Below are positions 35,984 through 45,520 of a stretch of DNA of 64,000 bases, piece by piece. A program made the position numbers and the translations under genes. This DNA is from Pseudomonas duriflava (GTDB taxonomy: Bacteria > Pseudomonadota > Gammaproteobacteria > Pseudomonadales > Pseudomonadaceae), in the NCBI RefSeq assembly GCF_007830155.1, contig NZ_VLKY01000009.1, positions 1 to 64,000 of the forward strand, written 5' to 3'. A model generated the notes under the pieces. That model did not search any database and had not been told where the DNA came from. It was given only the letters and a program-made list of their open reading frames with translations. Each line of letters begins with the position of its first letter. Within the stretch, counting starts at the first letter, position 1.

Positions 35984-37327
35984 ATGAAAATACCAAAGCC
36001 GTTGTGGATTGCCCTTGCTACGGCGTTATCAACACAAGCACTTGCTGCTAATACCAATACATTGGTTGGCTGGGCTGCTATGCCGCCTGCGACTTTTTCC
36101 GATGGGCCGACATCTGGCCAGTTCGTGAGCGCCAATCCGTACGGCACCTTCTTGCCGCCTTATACAAACCTTCAACCAGTTCAGGGCTTTTCGGCCGTAC
36201 TGCCTGGCGCTGATGGCAACAACTTTCTTTTCCTGACGGATAACGGCTTCGGTGCTCAGGCTAATTCAGCCGATACACTGCTCCGGCTTTACAGCGTACA
36301 TCCGGACTTCAAGACACGACGGGGCGGTACGGGAACGGTTACGGCCAGCAATGCTGTCACAGGAACCTCCTTGGCGCGCTTTACCGAGCCGTCGCGTATT
36401 ACCTTGAACGATATCAATCAGAAGCTGATGATTCCGCTGCAGGCTGATATCACGCACTACTACGACAAGGATGCAAATCCAGCAGTCGACCCGCAGATTC
36501 AATTTGGCCGGTTATTGACGGGCGCTGATCTCGATGTCGAATCGGTGCGCCAGGACAAGCACTGCGCACTATGGTTTGGCGATGAGTTTGGCCCTTATCT
36601 CATAAAGACGGACGCTTCCGGTACGGTTTTACGCAGCGAGATTTCCTTGCCGGGCGTGTATGCCCCTCAGCACAAGGACGTTGTGGCAGGGAAAGCTACC
36701 TCTAACCTGGGTGGTTCGGGCGGTTTTGAGGGCATGGCAATTACTCCGCGCGGCGACAAGCTTTACGCACTATTGGAAAAGCCCGTGGAAGGCGATCCAG
36801 CTAATCAGCTACGTATCAATGAGTTCGATATCGACCGGGAGCATTTCACAGGCGTTACCTATTTTTATAAGTTACAGGTGGCTGGCCATGCGATCGGCGA
36901 CATGACGGCTATCGACGATAATCGCTTCCTGGTTATTGAGCGTAATGGCGACACGGCTACGAATGGCGTTCCGTTCAAACGTATCTTTCTGATCGATACG
37001 CGTGGTATAGCGGACGGTGGGACGGTTAAAAAGACAGAACTGGTCGACCTGATGCGCCTCGATGATCCTTACGACCTGAACGGTGATGGCGCGAAAACAT
37101 TCACTTTCCCTTATGTAACCATCGAAAGCGTTCTTCCGCTGGATGAGCGAACCCTGTTGGTCGTCAACGATAATAATTTTCCAGGTGGGGGAGGCCGTGA
37201 GCAGGCGGCTGACGTTACGGAGTTTCTTAAGATCCGACTGGCTAATTCCATACCCGGCCTGTCTGCAGCATCGTTCGGAAAAAAGGCACGTACACTGTGC
37301 GGACGTGGTGAACGGCAGGACAGCTGA
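35984..37327 (+). CDS. Secreted esterase-like phytase-domain protein
   Basis: The 447-aa protein has a Sec signal (cleavage after TQALA, about residue 21). The body is a predicted beta-propeller of the esterase-like phytase family (PF13449 type): GFSAVLP, FLTDNGFG, GADLDVESVRQ, WFGDEFGPYLI, GGFEGMAITP and LLVVNDNNFPG repeat the family's Asp/Glu-rich turns. It probably hydrolyses phosphate or other esters in the periplasm. The substrate is unknown. Confidence 0.85.
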   Translation: MKIPKPLWIALATALSTQALAANTNTLVGWAAMPPATFSDGPTSGQFVSANPYGTFLPPYTNLQPVQGFSAVLPGADGNNFLFLTDNGFGAQANSADTLLRLYSVHPDFKTRRGGTGTVTASNAVTGTSLARFTEPSRITLNDINQKLMIPLQADITHYYDKDANPAVDPQIQFGRLLTGADLDVESVRQDKHCALWFGDEFGPYLIKTDASGTVLRSEISLPGVYAPQHKDVVAGKATSNLGGSGGFEGMAITPRGDKLYALLEKPVEGDPANQLRINEFDIDREHFTGVTYFYKLQVAGHAIGDMTAIDDNRFLVIERNGDTATNGVPFKRIFLIDTRGIADGGTVKKTELVDLMRLDDPYDLNGDGAKTFTFPYVTIESVLPLDERTLLVVNDNNFPGGGGREQAADVTEFLKIRLANSIPGLSAASFGKKARTLCGRGERQDS

Positions 37328-37364
37328 GGCCATTAGCTTTGCCTTTATCATAGGCTTGAAACAA

Positions 37365-37389
37365 CAAAGCCCGCACGAGGCGGGCTTTG
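37365..37389. terminator. Bidirectional terminator between the phytase-like gene and tRNA-Pro
   Basis: CAAAGCCCGC ACGAG GCGGGCTTTG is a perfect 10-bp stem. It serves the plus-strand gene and the convergent tRNA, the latter followed by TTGTTT. Confidence 0.85.
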
Positions 37390-37421
37390 TGAGTTCAGTT
37401 AAAGATGACTGAACGGGATAT

Positions 37422-37498
37422 TGGTCGGAGCGACTGGATTCGAACCAGCGACCTTCTCGTCCCGAACGAGACGCGCTACCAAGCTGCGCTACGCTCCG
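37422..37498 (-). tRNA. tRNA-Pro (anticodon CGG)
   Basis: The 77-nt tRNA includes an encoded CCA. It has acceptor CGGAGCG with CGCTCCG, D-arm AGCGCAGCTTGGTAGCGC, anticodon stem-loop TCTCG-TTCGGGA-CGAGA with CGG, and T-arm GGTTCGAATCC. It matches the proline CGG isoacceptor. Confidence 0.96.
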
Positions 37499-37576
37499 AA
37501 AGATGGCGCGCATTTTACCTAAAAACTTTTGATCGACAAGGCTTTAGCCGAAAAATTTTCAGGCACTACAGGGGGC

Positions 37577-37798
37577 TTACATTTCTTCGATGGTGCGCAC
37601 CTGGTCCTTATTAATCTTGGCTGGTTTGCCGTCAAGCTGCTCAAATTCATAGAAGCCGGACTCTTCATCGTACTCAGGCGTGTCTACTGCCTGGATACGG
37701 CGTCCATCGGTGAGTGTAATAACCGACGGGGATGAGCATCCCGCCAGAATAGTGAAGCCCAGGGCAAGCAGGCAGGCCGGTAGGATCCGAGTGTTCAT
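37577..37798 (-). CDS. YgdI/YgdR-family lipoprotein (DUF903)
   Basis: The 73-aa protein has a lipoprotein signal with lipobox LAGC (C21). The mature SH3-like part, ITLTDGRRIQAVDTPEYDEESGFYEF, matches the YgdI/YgdR family of small outer-membrane lipoproteins. The function is not known for the family. Confidence 0.88.
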   Translation of the reverse strand: MNTRILPACLLALGFTILAGCSSPSVITLTDGRRIQAVDTPEYDEESGFYEFEQLDGKPAKINKDQVRTIEEM

Positions 37799-37873
37799 GT
37801 GCAGTCTCCTTGGTAGCGCACGTTCGCTCCATTCGACTGATGACGGTGAGGGGGGTTCCTGATGACTGAAAGC

Positions 37874-38461
37874 CTACTGAGAGCTGTCGGTCAGGCTGCG
37901 CTCATCATTCATGTTAGCCAGGCGCTTATCAGTTTCTTCAAGGTGAAGAGCCTGCGCTTTCAAAGGAAGTAGAACTCCCCGCGGACTGCGCTCGCCTGCT
38001 TGCCAAGCCTTTTCCACTTTGCTGCGCAGCGCCGTCGGTATCACGCTGAAAAGCGGCTCCCAAAAGCTGCCCTGACGTACCATGATTGGTTGATCCGGTG
38101 TTTGACGAGCGCATTTGGCCAGTTGATGAAGAAGCGCTGCGTCGATTCGAGGAGCGTCGCAAGGCAATACGATGAGCCAGCGGTGTTGCGCTACGGCCAG
38201 ACCGGCCCGGATGCCAGCGAGCGGGCCGGGAAAATCAGGCTCGGCATCACTGACGAGTCGGTCGGCATACGGGGCGTACTGGCCAGCGTTGCGGTTGCAA
38301 GAAAGAATCAGGTCATCGGTCAAAGGACGTATGACGCGATGCATGTGCTCTACCAGCGGTAGGCCTTGCCATTCTACGAGGCCTTTATCCCGTCCGCCCA
38401 TGCGTTGCCCACGGCCGCCGGCCAGGATAAGGATGGAGCAGTCGACGAGGCGAGAAGACAT
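37874..38461 (-). CDS. mobA: Molybdenum cofactor guanylyltransferase
   Basis: The 195-aa protein has the nucleotidyltransferase motif [18 protein letters not shown] (about 11-28) and VLPCDAPRI later, as in MobA. It joins GMP to molybdopterin to make the guanine dinucleotide form used by DMSO-reductase-type enzymes. It is divergent from moaB-moeA, so the three Mo-cofactor genes are grouped. Confidence 0.93.
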   Translation of the reverse strand: MSSRLVDCSILILAGGRGQRMGGRDKGLVEWQGLPLVEHMHRVIRPLTDDLILSCNRNAGQYAPYADRLVSDAEPDFPGPLAGIRAGLAVAQHRWLIVLPCDAPRIDAALLHQLAKCARQTPDQPIMVRQGSFWEPLFSVIPTALRSKVEKAWQAGERSPRGVLLPLKAQALHLEETDKRLANMNDERSLTDSSQ

Positions 38462-38595
38462 CGTAAGTCCAGTTTATGAAAAGGAAGCTAGTGTAACGCG
38501 CCTGCCAATAGCTGGGCGACGGGGTGTCCCGGCTGCACGCTAATAGCTAGCCTGTGTTATAAAAAACGCTTACCTGCCAGTTTTGGATAATTACC

Positions 38596-39135
38596 ATGAG
38601 CGCTAAGGCCGATGCCGTTTTCGTCCCTCTTAACATTGCCGTGCTGACGGTCAGCGATACCCGCACCTTCGAAACCGATACGTCTGGCCAGTTACTTGTG
38701 GATCGCCTGACCGAGGCGGGCCATTACCTGGCCGCCCGCGTATTGCTCAAGGATGATCTGTATAAAATCCGTGCCCAGGTAGCAGCTTGGATCGCCGACG
38801 ATACCGTTCAGGTCGTCGTGATTACCGGCGGCACAGGCTTTACCGGGCGAGACAGTACGCCAGAGGCTGTGGCTTGTCTGCTAGATAAACAAGTGGATGG
38901 CTTTGGTGAATACTTCCGCCAGATTTCGGTAGCCGATATCGGCACATCAACCGTACAGTCCCGCGCTTTGGCCGGCCTTGCCAACGGTACGTTGGTGTGT
39001 TGCCTTCCGGGTTCGACTGGGGCCTGCCGCACGGGCTGGGATAGCATTCTGGCCGAGCAGCTGGATAACCGTCATCGCCCTTGTAACTTCGTGCCGCACT
39101 TGAAAAAGGCCGAACCCTGTGGGCCACGCGGATGA
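38596..39135 (+). CDS. moaB: Molybdenum cofactor biosynthesis protein B
   Basis: The 179-aa MoaB/Mog-family protein contains VLTVSDTRTFETDTSG near residue 15 and TGGTGFTGRDSTPEA near residue 77, and it ends in a basic tail. It is thought to adenylate molybdopterin before Mo insertion. The stop overlaps moeA (ATGA). Confidence 0.93.
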   Translation: MSAKADAVFVPLNIAVLTVSDTRTFETDTSGQLLVDRLTEAGHYLAARVLLKDDLYKIRAQVAAWIADDTVQVVVITGGTGFTGRDSTPEAVACLLDKQVDGFGEYFRQISVADIGTSTVQSRALAGLANGTLVCCLPGSTGACRTGWDSILAEQLDNRHRPCNFVPHLKKAEPCGPRG

Positions 39136-40328
39136 GCCTGCTTCCGCTTGAAGAGGCGCTGGCGCGGCTGTTGGCCATGGCCGATGCTGATGCGATTAAG
39201 GAGATGGAGTCCGTTCCGCTGGCCGAAGCCGAAGGACGTGTTCTAGCGAAGCCCGTTGTGTCTACGCTGGACTTACCACCCTGGTCGAACAGTGCCATGG
39301 ATGGATACGCGCTGCGTTTAGCGGATTTGCAGGATGCGCCGTTACCGGTCAGCCAGCGTATCCTGGCTGGCCAGTCACCGCGGCCTCTGATACCAAATAC
39401 CTGCGCGCGAATTTTCACCGGTGCCCCCATGCCGGATGGTGCCGATACGGTAGAAATGCAGGAGAACACTGAGGTCCTGGATGACGGCCGGGTACGCTTT
39501 CTGGAACCCCTCAAGCTGGGTAAAAATGTTCGCTTGAAAGGCAACGAAACCCGTCAGGGCGACATGGTACTGGAGGCAGGCAAACGGCTGGGACCGGTTG
39601 AGTTGGGTGTAGCGGCCTCGCTGGGTTGCGCTACGCTCGATGTGTTTCGACGCGCCCGGGTGGCGATCCTGTCGACGGGCGATGAGCTGGTCGAACCGGG
39701 GCTGCCGCTGGGGCCAGGACAGATTTACAACAGCAACCGGGTTGTTTTGTCCTCCTGGTTGAAGCGCCTGGGTTGTCAGGTGATAGATGCAGGCATTCTG
39801 CCAGACGATCTGGCCAGGACGCGTGAGCAGCTAGGTCGCCTGGACGATATAGATCTGATTCTATCGACTGGAGGAGTATCCGTAGGGGAAGCGGATTTCC
39901 TGGGGCAGGCCTTGCGTGAGGAGGGGGAGCTGACGTTGTGGAAGCTAGCCCTCAAGCCAGGCAAGCCACTGACCTGCGGTCGATTCAACGGTGTGCCGGT
40001 TATAGGGCTTCCAGGTAACCCGGCGTCTACGCTCGTAACGTTTGGCCTGCTGGCGCGAGCCTACCTGCTACGCCGGATGGGTGTGCAGAGTGTCGAGCCG
40101 CTGACCCTGCAAGTCACGGCTGGCTTCAATTGGACACGTGTTGGTGATCGCCGAGAATACCAGCGGGCCCGTCTGGAGAATGGCAGGGTAATGCCGCACC
40201 GTGATCAGGGATCGAATGTTCTACGTACGGCTGCCTGGGCAGACGGACTGGTTGAGGTACGGGAAGGCAAGACCATTGCTGAGGGGGATCAAGTGAACTT
40301 TATTCCACTGAGTGAGCTGATGGCCTGA
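39132..40328 (+). CDS. moeA: Molybdopterin molybdenumtransferase
   Basis: The 398-aa protein starts MSLLPLEEALARLL. Signatures include PPWSNSAMDGYALR, RIFTGAPMPDGADTVEMQE, LSTGDELVEPG, STGGVSVGEADF and PVIGLPGNPAS. It inserts molybdate into adenylated molybdopterin. It is coupled to moaB. Confidence 0.95.
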   Translation: MSLLPLEEALARLLAMADADAIKEMESVPLAEAEGRVLAKPVVSTLDLPPWSNSAMDGYALRLADLQDAPLPVSQRILAGQSPRPLIPNTCARIFTGAPMPDGADTVEMQENTEVLDDGRVRFLEPLKLGKNVRLKGNETRQGDMVLEAGKRLGPVELGVAASLGCATLDVFRRARVAILSTGDELVEPGLPLGPGQIYNSNRVVLSSWLKRLGCQVIDAGILPDDLARTREQLGRLDDIDLILSTGGVSVGEADFLGQALREEGELTLWKLALKPGKPLTCGRFNGVPVIGLPGNPASTLVTFGLLARAYLLRRMGVQSVEPLTLQVTAGFNWTRVGDRREYQRARLENGRVMPHRDQGSNVLRTAAWADGLVEVREGKTIAEGDQVNFIPLSELMA

Positions 40329-40339
40329 GAGTAATGGAC

Positions 40340-40376
40340 TGGCAAAAGGGCATGTTGTCTCGCTGCTCTTTTGCCA
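40340..40376 (+). terminator. Hairpin after moeA
   Basis: TGGCAAAAG (40340-40348) pairs with CTTTTGCCA (40368-40376) around a 19-nt loop, 12 bp past the moeA stop. It lacks a T-run, so it is a terminator-like structure only. Confidence 0.45.
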
Positions 40377-40540
40377 ACGTCAGAATACGGTCTTTCTAGG
40401 CGCTTGGCATCATCTCTGACGGACATTTCTTTCTTGTATCGGAGCACCCGCTGACACCCGCTGAAATTCCCTATTAGCCACTGAACATGCGTCTTTTCGC
40501 AGAGTCCTAATGAGTCTCGTCTTTACTGGATGCCTTGTCT

Positions 40541-41491
40541 ATGACTCTTCCTGTCACCGTGTCCACTCCTACTGAAAGAAGTCTGCTGATTTTGCATGGT
40601 AACCAGGCGGCCAATGAGGACGTTCGGGCTGCCGTCGAGGCGCGGCGTTCGCTAGGAATCGGCATTGATGTGCGGGTGACCTGGGAGGCTGACGATGCTG
40701 CGCGTTTCGTCAACGAGGCTGTTGAGGCCGGTTATACGCACCTGGTGGCCGGAGGCGGAGACGGTACGTTAAAAATGGTTGCCGAGGCGCTTGCTCGCAC
40801 AGGGTCGAATGCTTCGCTGGCTTTGATGCCTTTAGGAACGGCAAATGATTTTGCCCGAGCGGCAGGTATTCCGTTGGATCCGGCCGGCGCATTGGGGCTG
40901 CTCGACGTACCGGCCCAGCCGATCGACATGATTGGAGTGGACGGTCAACTGTTTCTCAACATGGCCACGGGCGGGTTTGGCTCTCAAGTTACCGCCAATA
41001 CCTCTACCGAACTCAAGCGGGCTTTAGGGGGGGCGGCTTATTTATTGACAGGCTTGACCCGATTTGCCGAAGTCCGTGCGGCGTTCGGCCATTTCAAGGG
41101 GCCGGATTTCGAATGGGAAGGAGAATTCCTGGCAATGGGTATCGGCAACGGGCGACAGGCAGGGGGTGGGCATGTTCTGTGCCCGCAGGCATTGGCGAAC
41201 GATGGCCTGTTGGACCTGAGCATTTTGCCAACGCCACAGGACTTGATGGGTACCCTGGGCTCGCTGATGTCGGGTGGTTTTGGCACTGATGAGTTGTTTA
41301 TACGCGCGCGGTTACCCTGGGTCGAGGTGTCTGCGCCTGAAGGGCTCGACATGAACCTTGATGGGGAGCCGATGCACCGGGATACGGTCCGGTTCGAGGT
41401 GCGCCCAAATGCGCTGCGCCTGCACATGCCGATCAATTGCGTGCTGATAGGAAATAGTCCGGTGGCGCTAACGTCCGACACGGTTTCTTGA
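40541..41491 (+). CDS. yegS: YegS-type lipid kinase
   Basis: The 316-aa diacylglycerol-kinase catalytic-domain protein closely follows E. coli YegS: LLILHGNQAANED, VRVTWEADDAARFV, the nucleotide loop VAGGGDGTL, LPLGTANDFARAAGIP, NMATGGFGSQV, GIGNGRQAGGG and the C-terminal NLDGEP. It phosphorylates a lipid, phosphatidylglycerol in the E. coli enzyme. ATG 40541 is chosen; a TTG two codons earlier is possible. Confidence 0.92.
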   Translation: MTLPVTVSTPTERSLLILHGNQAANEDVRAAVEARRSLGIGIDVRVTWEADDAARFVNEAVEAGYTHLVAGGGDGTLKMVAEALARTGSNASLALMPLGTANDFARAAGIPLDPAGALGLLDVPAQPIDMIGVDGQLFLNMATGGFGSQVTANTSTELKRALGGAAYLLTGLTRFAEVRAAFGHFKGPDFEWEGEFLAMGIGNGRQAGGGHVLCPQALANDGLLDLSILPTPQDLMGTLGSLMSGGFGTDELFIRARLPWVEVSAPEGLDMNLDGEPMHRDTVRFEVRPNALRLHMPINCVLIGNSPVALTSDTVS

Positions 41492-41557
41492 TTCAGATCG
41501 TGCTCTGACCTGCCATAGGCGTTAAGGTAGGGTAATGAGTCTAGGACCCGAGCGGAT

Positions 41558-42106
41558 ATGTTGATCAATACGCTTATCGTGCTGGCCACGATCGCCTTTA
41601 TGGAGGCGTTCTCCTGGTACGCGCACAAGTACATCATGCATGGCTGGGGATGGGGCTGGCATAAATCCCACCATGAGCCACGTACGGGATGGTTCGAGAA
41701 AAACGACCTATACGCCGTGGTGTTCGCAGGTATTGCGATTATGCTGATCTACTTCGGCACAGAGGGGTATGGCCGTCTGGAATGGGTTGGTGCAGGTATG
41801 ACGGCTTATGGCCTGCTGTACTTTATCGCTCACGATGGGTTGGTCCATCAGCGCTGGCCTTTCAAGTATGTCCCGCGTCGGGGCTATCTCAAGCGACTTT
41901 ATCAGGCGCACCGGATGCACCATGCGGTGGATGGCAAGGAAGGGTGTGTTTCCTTTGGTTTTCTGTATGCGCCTTCTGTATCTACATTAAAGAAGCAACT
42001 GCGCGAACTTCACCAGGGGCCGCTAAAGCGGCAACGCTCCGAGTCCCGCTCTACCCAGACCGGGGCGACTGCTTGTAACAAAGACAAAGCGCGTTCCAGC
42101 GTCTAG
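41558..42106 (+). CDS. crtZ: Beta-carotene 3-hydroxylase
   Basis: The 182-aa di-iron membrane hydroxylase has all four histidine motifs: HKYIMH (23-28), HKSHH (35-39), HDGLVH (92-97) and HRMHH (118-122). It converts beta-carotene to zeaxanthin through cryptoxanthin. It is on the strand opposite the crt operon, convergent with crtB, but about 2.4 kb away with two unrelated genes between. The C-terminus (SRSTQTGATACNK) is a variable tail. Confidence 0.95.
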   Translation: MLINTLIVLATIAFMEAFSWYAHKYIMHGWGWGWHKSHHEPRTGWFEKNDLYAVVFAGIAIMLIYFGTEGYGRLEWVGAGMTAYGLLYFIAHDGLVHQRWPFKYVPRRGYLKRLYQAHRMHHAVDGKEGCVSFGFLYAPSVSTLKKQLRELHQGPLKRQRSESRSTQTGATACNKDKARSSV

Positions 42107-42222
42107 TCATCTAACGCGTCCTGTCTGTTGAATAGATTGATTTTTTCATTCAAGTAATTCTCTTTCCGTACGATCTATAGAGCGAAGCGGTCTTATTGGG
42201 GTGAACCGCTGAAGGATGCGGG

Positions 42223-43782
42223 ATGCGCACTAATCTGCTTGCTCTGTTGACACGTAAACGGTTACCAGCCCAGCACTTGGCACTGTCTTTTGTGGTGCTG
42301 GTGTGTTTGGCTATTCTAGGTCTGGATATCTGGCAGACCATGACGGCGCGTGCCCAACGCCTGCAGGAAGGCGAAGTCAATGTCTCGAATCTGACGCGCG
42401 CTATCGCCCAGCATGCCGAAGACACTATTGCTGAAGCCGATACGGTAATAGCCGGTATCGTCGAGCGCGTGGAGTGGGATGGGCTGGAGGCGCTGAACCG
42501 GGAGCGGCTCGAGCGCTGGATGCGCAGTCGTGTCGAGGCGCATGTTCAGCTGCATGGCCTGTTTGTCTATGACGCCCAAGGTACGTGGCTGGCGACGTCC
42601 TATGATACGGTCCCGGTCCATGTCAATAACTCGGATCGCGAGTATTTCATCTATCACCGGGATCACCCTGACGCCACTGTTCGTATCGGCGCAGTGGTTA
42701 AAAGCCGTACGACAGGCGATCTGGTTATTCCCGTGACCCGGCGAATGAACCATCCCGACGGCCGTTTCGCCGGGGTTGTACTGGCTACCATTAGGGTCGA
42801 TTATTTCAATACGTTTTACCGCGAACTGGGGATCGGGAGCGACGGAGCCCTGCTGTTGGCTCTGAAGGACGGTACCGTGCTGGTCCGTCGCCCTTTCGAT
42901 GAGGCGGTCATCGGCACCAGCGAAGCGAAAGGACGTATCTTCAATGAATTCTTACCCAAATCAGATTCTGGCACCGCCATGCTGGTCTCTATCGTGGATC
43001 AGGTAGAGCGGTTATATGGCTACCGGCAGCTTCACCGTTATCCTCTGGTTATCGAGGCGGGCTTGTCCAAACAGGTCGTATTAGCTTCCTGGCAGCAAGG
43101 CGTATATCGCTCCGCCTTGGTCGTGTTGGTAGTAATGATCATCATGGGGTTGTTCGGCCTGCTGCTTATTCGTCAGATCCAGCATGGATTGGATGCTGAG
43201 AAAGCCTTGCAGAAAGCCCACGATGCATTGGAAAAGATGGCCTTACATGATGGTTTGACGGGGCTGGCTAACCGGCGTCAGCTTGAGGTGATGCTGCCAG
43301 CTGAAATCGGGCGAGCCTACCGTAATGCCTCTTCACTGGCGCTCATCATGATCGATATCGATCATTTCAAGCGCTATAACGATTTGTATGGGCATCCGGC
43401 CGGTGATGAATGTATCAAGGCGGTCAGTGAGGCCGTCAAGGATACGGTGCGTCGGGCCGGCGATCTGGCTGTTCGTTACGGTGGAGAGGAAATCCTGATT
43501 TTGCTACCCGGTACGGATGAGGTAGGGGCGTACACGGTAGCCGAAAAGATTCTTACAACCGTACGGGGCTTGGCAATTGAGCACAAAGGAAACCAGGCTG
43601 GCATTGTGACGATCAGCGCAGGTGTGCATGCCTGTTTGCCCCGTCGCGAACATGTTACGCCGCAACGAATGATCAAGGCAGCGGACGAAGCGCTTTATAT
43701 CGCCAAGGCCAGCGGACGCAATAAGGTTCACTCGCACTTTCTGAACAAGATCAGAAGCTTACTGTTCTCATCGGTGGCATGA
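42223..43782 (+). CDS. Diguanylate cyclase with periplasmic Cache-type sensor
   Basis: The 519-aa protein has TM1 (about 20-38), a periplasmic Cache-like sensor (about 45-290, with SDREYFIYHRDHPD and ATIRVDYF), TM2 (about 298-317), and a GGDEF domain (about 340-510). The active motif is GGEEI (420-424), DIDHFKRYNDLYGH is intact, and the inhibitory I-site RxxD (R411-D414) lies five residues ahead of it. It should make c-di-GMP in response to a small ligand and is subject to product inhibition. Confidence 0.93.
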   Translation: MRTNLLALLTRKRLPAQHLALSFVVLVCLAILGLDIWQTMTARAQRLQEGEVNVSNLTRAIAQHAEDTIAEADTVIAGIVERVEWDGLEALNRERLERWMRSRVEAHVQLHGLFVYDAQGTWLATSYDTVPVHVNNSDREYFIYHRDHPDATVRIGAVVKSRTTGDLVIPVTRRMNHPDGRFAGVVLATIRVDYFNTFYRELGIGSDGALLLALKDGTVLVRRPFDEAVIGTSEAKGRIFNEFLPKSDSGTAMLVSIVDQVERLYGYRQLHRYPLVIEAGLSKQVVLASWQQGVYRSALVVLVVMIIMGLFGLLLIRQIQHGLDAEKALQKAHDALEKMALHDGLTGLANRRQLEVMLPAEIGRAYRNASSLALIMIDIDHFKRYNDLYGHPAGDECIKAVSEAVKDTVRRAGDLAVRYGGEEILILLPGTDEVGAYTVAEKILTTVRGLAIEHKGNQAGIVTISAGVHACLPRREHVTPQRMIKAADEALYIAKASGRNKVHSHFLNKIRSLLFSSVA

Positions 43783-43804
43783 GTACTTAGAGAAGAGTAT
43801 CCAG

Positions 43805-43831
43805 GCGGGGCGCTCTAGCGAGCGCGCCCGC
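43805..43831. terminator. GC-rich hairpin between convergent genes
   Basis: GCGGGGCGCTC TAGC GAGCGCGCCCGC forms an 11-bp stem with a bulge, between the ends of the diguanylate cyclase and the minus-strand gene. Confidence 0.6.
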
Positions 43832-43846
43832 GTATTGAGGCTGACC

Positions 43847-44413
43847 TTAGGCGGTCAAAGGCTCATAGGCCGTGAAGAGCGGATGAGCGAAGCGGCTATG
43901 TTCGATTTCAGTACGCAGCAAGCCGATAAAGTCTTGTGCAGGCTTGCCTACGTGCCCCGCTTCAGCGCTATCGAGTACTTGTTGCTGTTGCTCGTCGGAT
44001 AGCTCGCTAAAGGAGTGCTGGTACGTATGTTGGCAGTACTGGTCGAGCGCGGCGATACCGGTCCGTACTTGATCACGCAAACTCTGATGCGTAGCGGCCT
44101 GATGGGGCGTGTTGGTGTCGAAAAAGGGATCCTGCACGCACCCTAGGTCGCCATGAGCATAAGGCGAAAGCATATGCTGGTCGATGAACGCCAGCAGATC
44201 TTGCAGGGAGTCGTTCGTATCTACTGGGGTCGTAGCGCTAAGACGCTTGCAGGCTGCACTCAGCAGGGTCCATTCGCTCTCGTTGAAGAATTCCGGCTTG
44301 TAGGGCCGCGTCTGGGCCGAGGTCTGTGCGCTCGGCACGAGCGGGATGATCGAGAAGAGCGAGGTCGGTGCGTGTTGTAGGTCTCTTGGAACAGCCGATT
44401 CCGTCTTTTGCAT
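43847..44413 (-). CDS. Gluconate 2-dehydrogenase subunit 3 family protein (orphan)
   Basis: The 188-aa protein shows the family pattern: FFNESEWTLLSAACKRL, then YIDQHM-like AFIDQHMLSPYAHG, GIAALDQYCQHTY, FSELSDEQQQQVLD, and a C-terminal FIGLLRTEIEHSRFAHPLF. These gamma subunits normally partner a GMC flavoprotein and a cytochrome c, but neither is nearby. No Tat signal is evident. It may serve a partner encoded elsewhere. Confidence 0.8.
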   Translation of the reverse strand: MQKTESAVPRDLQHAPTSLFSIIPLVPSAQTSAQTRPYKPEFFNESEWTLLSAACKRLSATTPVDTNDSLQDLLAFIDQHMLSPYAHGDLGCVQDPFFDTNTPHQAATHQSLRDQVRTGIAALDQYCQHTYQHSFSELSDEQQQQVLDSAEAGHVGKPAQDFIGLLRTEIEHSRFAHPLFTAYEPLTA

Positions 44414-44593
44414 AAATATATCCCGTGACTTGACTACTAGGATGCGACTTAAAGTAGTCGCTTATATCTGACCTGCTATACCACTGAAAAGTTTAGGTTT
44501 AATGTTTTCGTACTACGCCTTGTTTGTGCCGAATTTTGAGCGTATCCGCAAGCATTAAAATCTGTAACGAGACGCTACTGTACGGTCGATTAT

Positions 44594-45520
44594 CTAGTGT
44601 GGCCGCCTCCATAAGTTATCGGGCCGTGGGGTCGGGCGCATTACGCGTGACCGCATGGCAAGCAATGCGCCGCCTGTTGCCAAACGCAGTTTGTCCCAAC
44701 TCGACGTTGATACGCGACTGTCCCAGGCGTGGCTGCCGCGGGCATACACTTTCACGCCGATTTCCCGATAAACGGCGCGAGCGGTTGCAATGGACCAGGC
44801 GGAGCGCAGCGGGAGGTCGGCGATGCCGCTTACCGCTGAGGTGTAATAGGGTTCGGCCAGGGCAATGAGTCGCTGCGCCAGGGTTGCCAGGGCAGGCCGA
44901 TACTGCGGGTCAGCTAGCGCGACGGTGGGAATATCGGCTTCGTCCAGCCAAGCCCTGGGTAAGTAGACCCGGCCGATTCGCGCATCCTCGACAATGTCGC
45001 GGGCGATATTGGTCAGCTGGAAGGCCATGCCCAGATCGCAGGCGCGATCCAGGGTTCGTTCGTCTTCGGCTCCCATGATCCTGGCCATCATCACGCCGAC
45101 CACACCGGCTACGTGATAGCAATAGTCGAGCGTATCGTCGATATGATGATAGACACGCTCTTCGACATCCATACGAAAGCCAGCAAGATGGTCCAGTGGA
45201 TACTGCTCAGGGATTTTGTGGCGCTGGATGACCTGCTGAAACGCGGCAAAGGCCGGTTCGGTCATGGGCTCGCCTGCGAAGGCGCGACGGGTTTCGTGTT
45301 CCAGTTCTTCCAGGCGGGCTTTGCTGGCGCTGCGATCGCCAAGCACTTGTCCGTGCCCGAGTTCCTGGCCATCCACCACGTCGTCGCAATGCCGGCACCA
45401 GGCGTAGAGCATCACGGCACTCTGGCGCGTTTGCTCGTCAAAGAGCCTGGCGGCAGCAGCAAAACTTTTCGAGCCGACGTTGATGGATTGGGTGGCGTGA
45501 TCGATGACGGCTGTGCTCAT
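44594..45520 (-). CDS. crtB: Phytoene synthase
   Basis: The 308-aa protein condenses two geranylgeranyl diphosphates to phytoene. Aspartate-rich motifs are DDVVD (46-50) and DIVED (175-179), and YCYHVAG and GRVYLP are present. It is last in the operon; its start overlaps the crtI stop. Confidence 0.95.
   Translation of the reverse strand: MSTAVIDHATQSINVGSKSFAAAARLFDEQTRQSAVMLYAWCRHCDDVVDGQELGHGQVLGDRSASKARLEELEHETRRAFAGEPMTEPAFAAFQQVIQRHKIPEQYPLDHLAGFRMDVEERVYHHIDDTLDYCYHVAGVVGVMMARIMGAEDERTLDRACDLGMAFQLTNIARDIVEDARIGRVYLPRAWLDEADIPTVALADPQYRPALATLAQRLIALAEPYYTSAVSGIADLPLRSAWSIATARAVYREIGVKVYARGSHAWDSRVSTSSWDKLRLATGGALLAMRSRVMRPTPRPDNLWRRPH

Noticed and set aside
35772-35984. A 70-codon frame ending at the start of the phytase-like gene (TAATG overlap)
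   Set aside because: The composition looks random, it has no family or signal features, and the overlap can arise by chance. It is left out of the feature list.
36872-37513. A 213-codon minus-strand frame opposite the phytase-like gene
   Set aside because: It runs through the tRNA-Pro gene and the antisense of a well-supported gene.
40445-40466. Tandem CACCCGCTGA repeat before yegS
   Set aside because: It is only two short copies with no symmetry or promoter context; probably chance.
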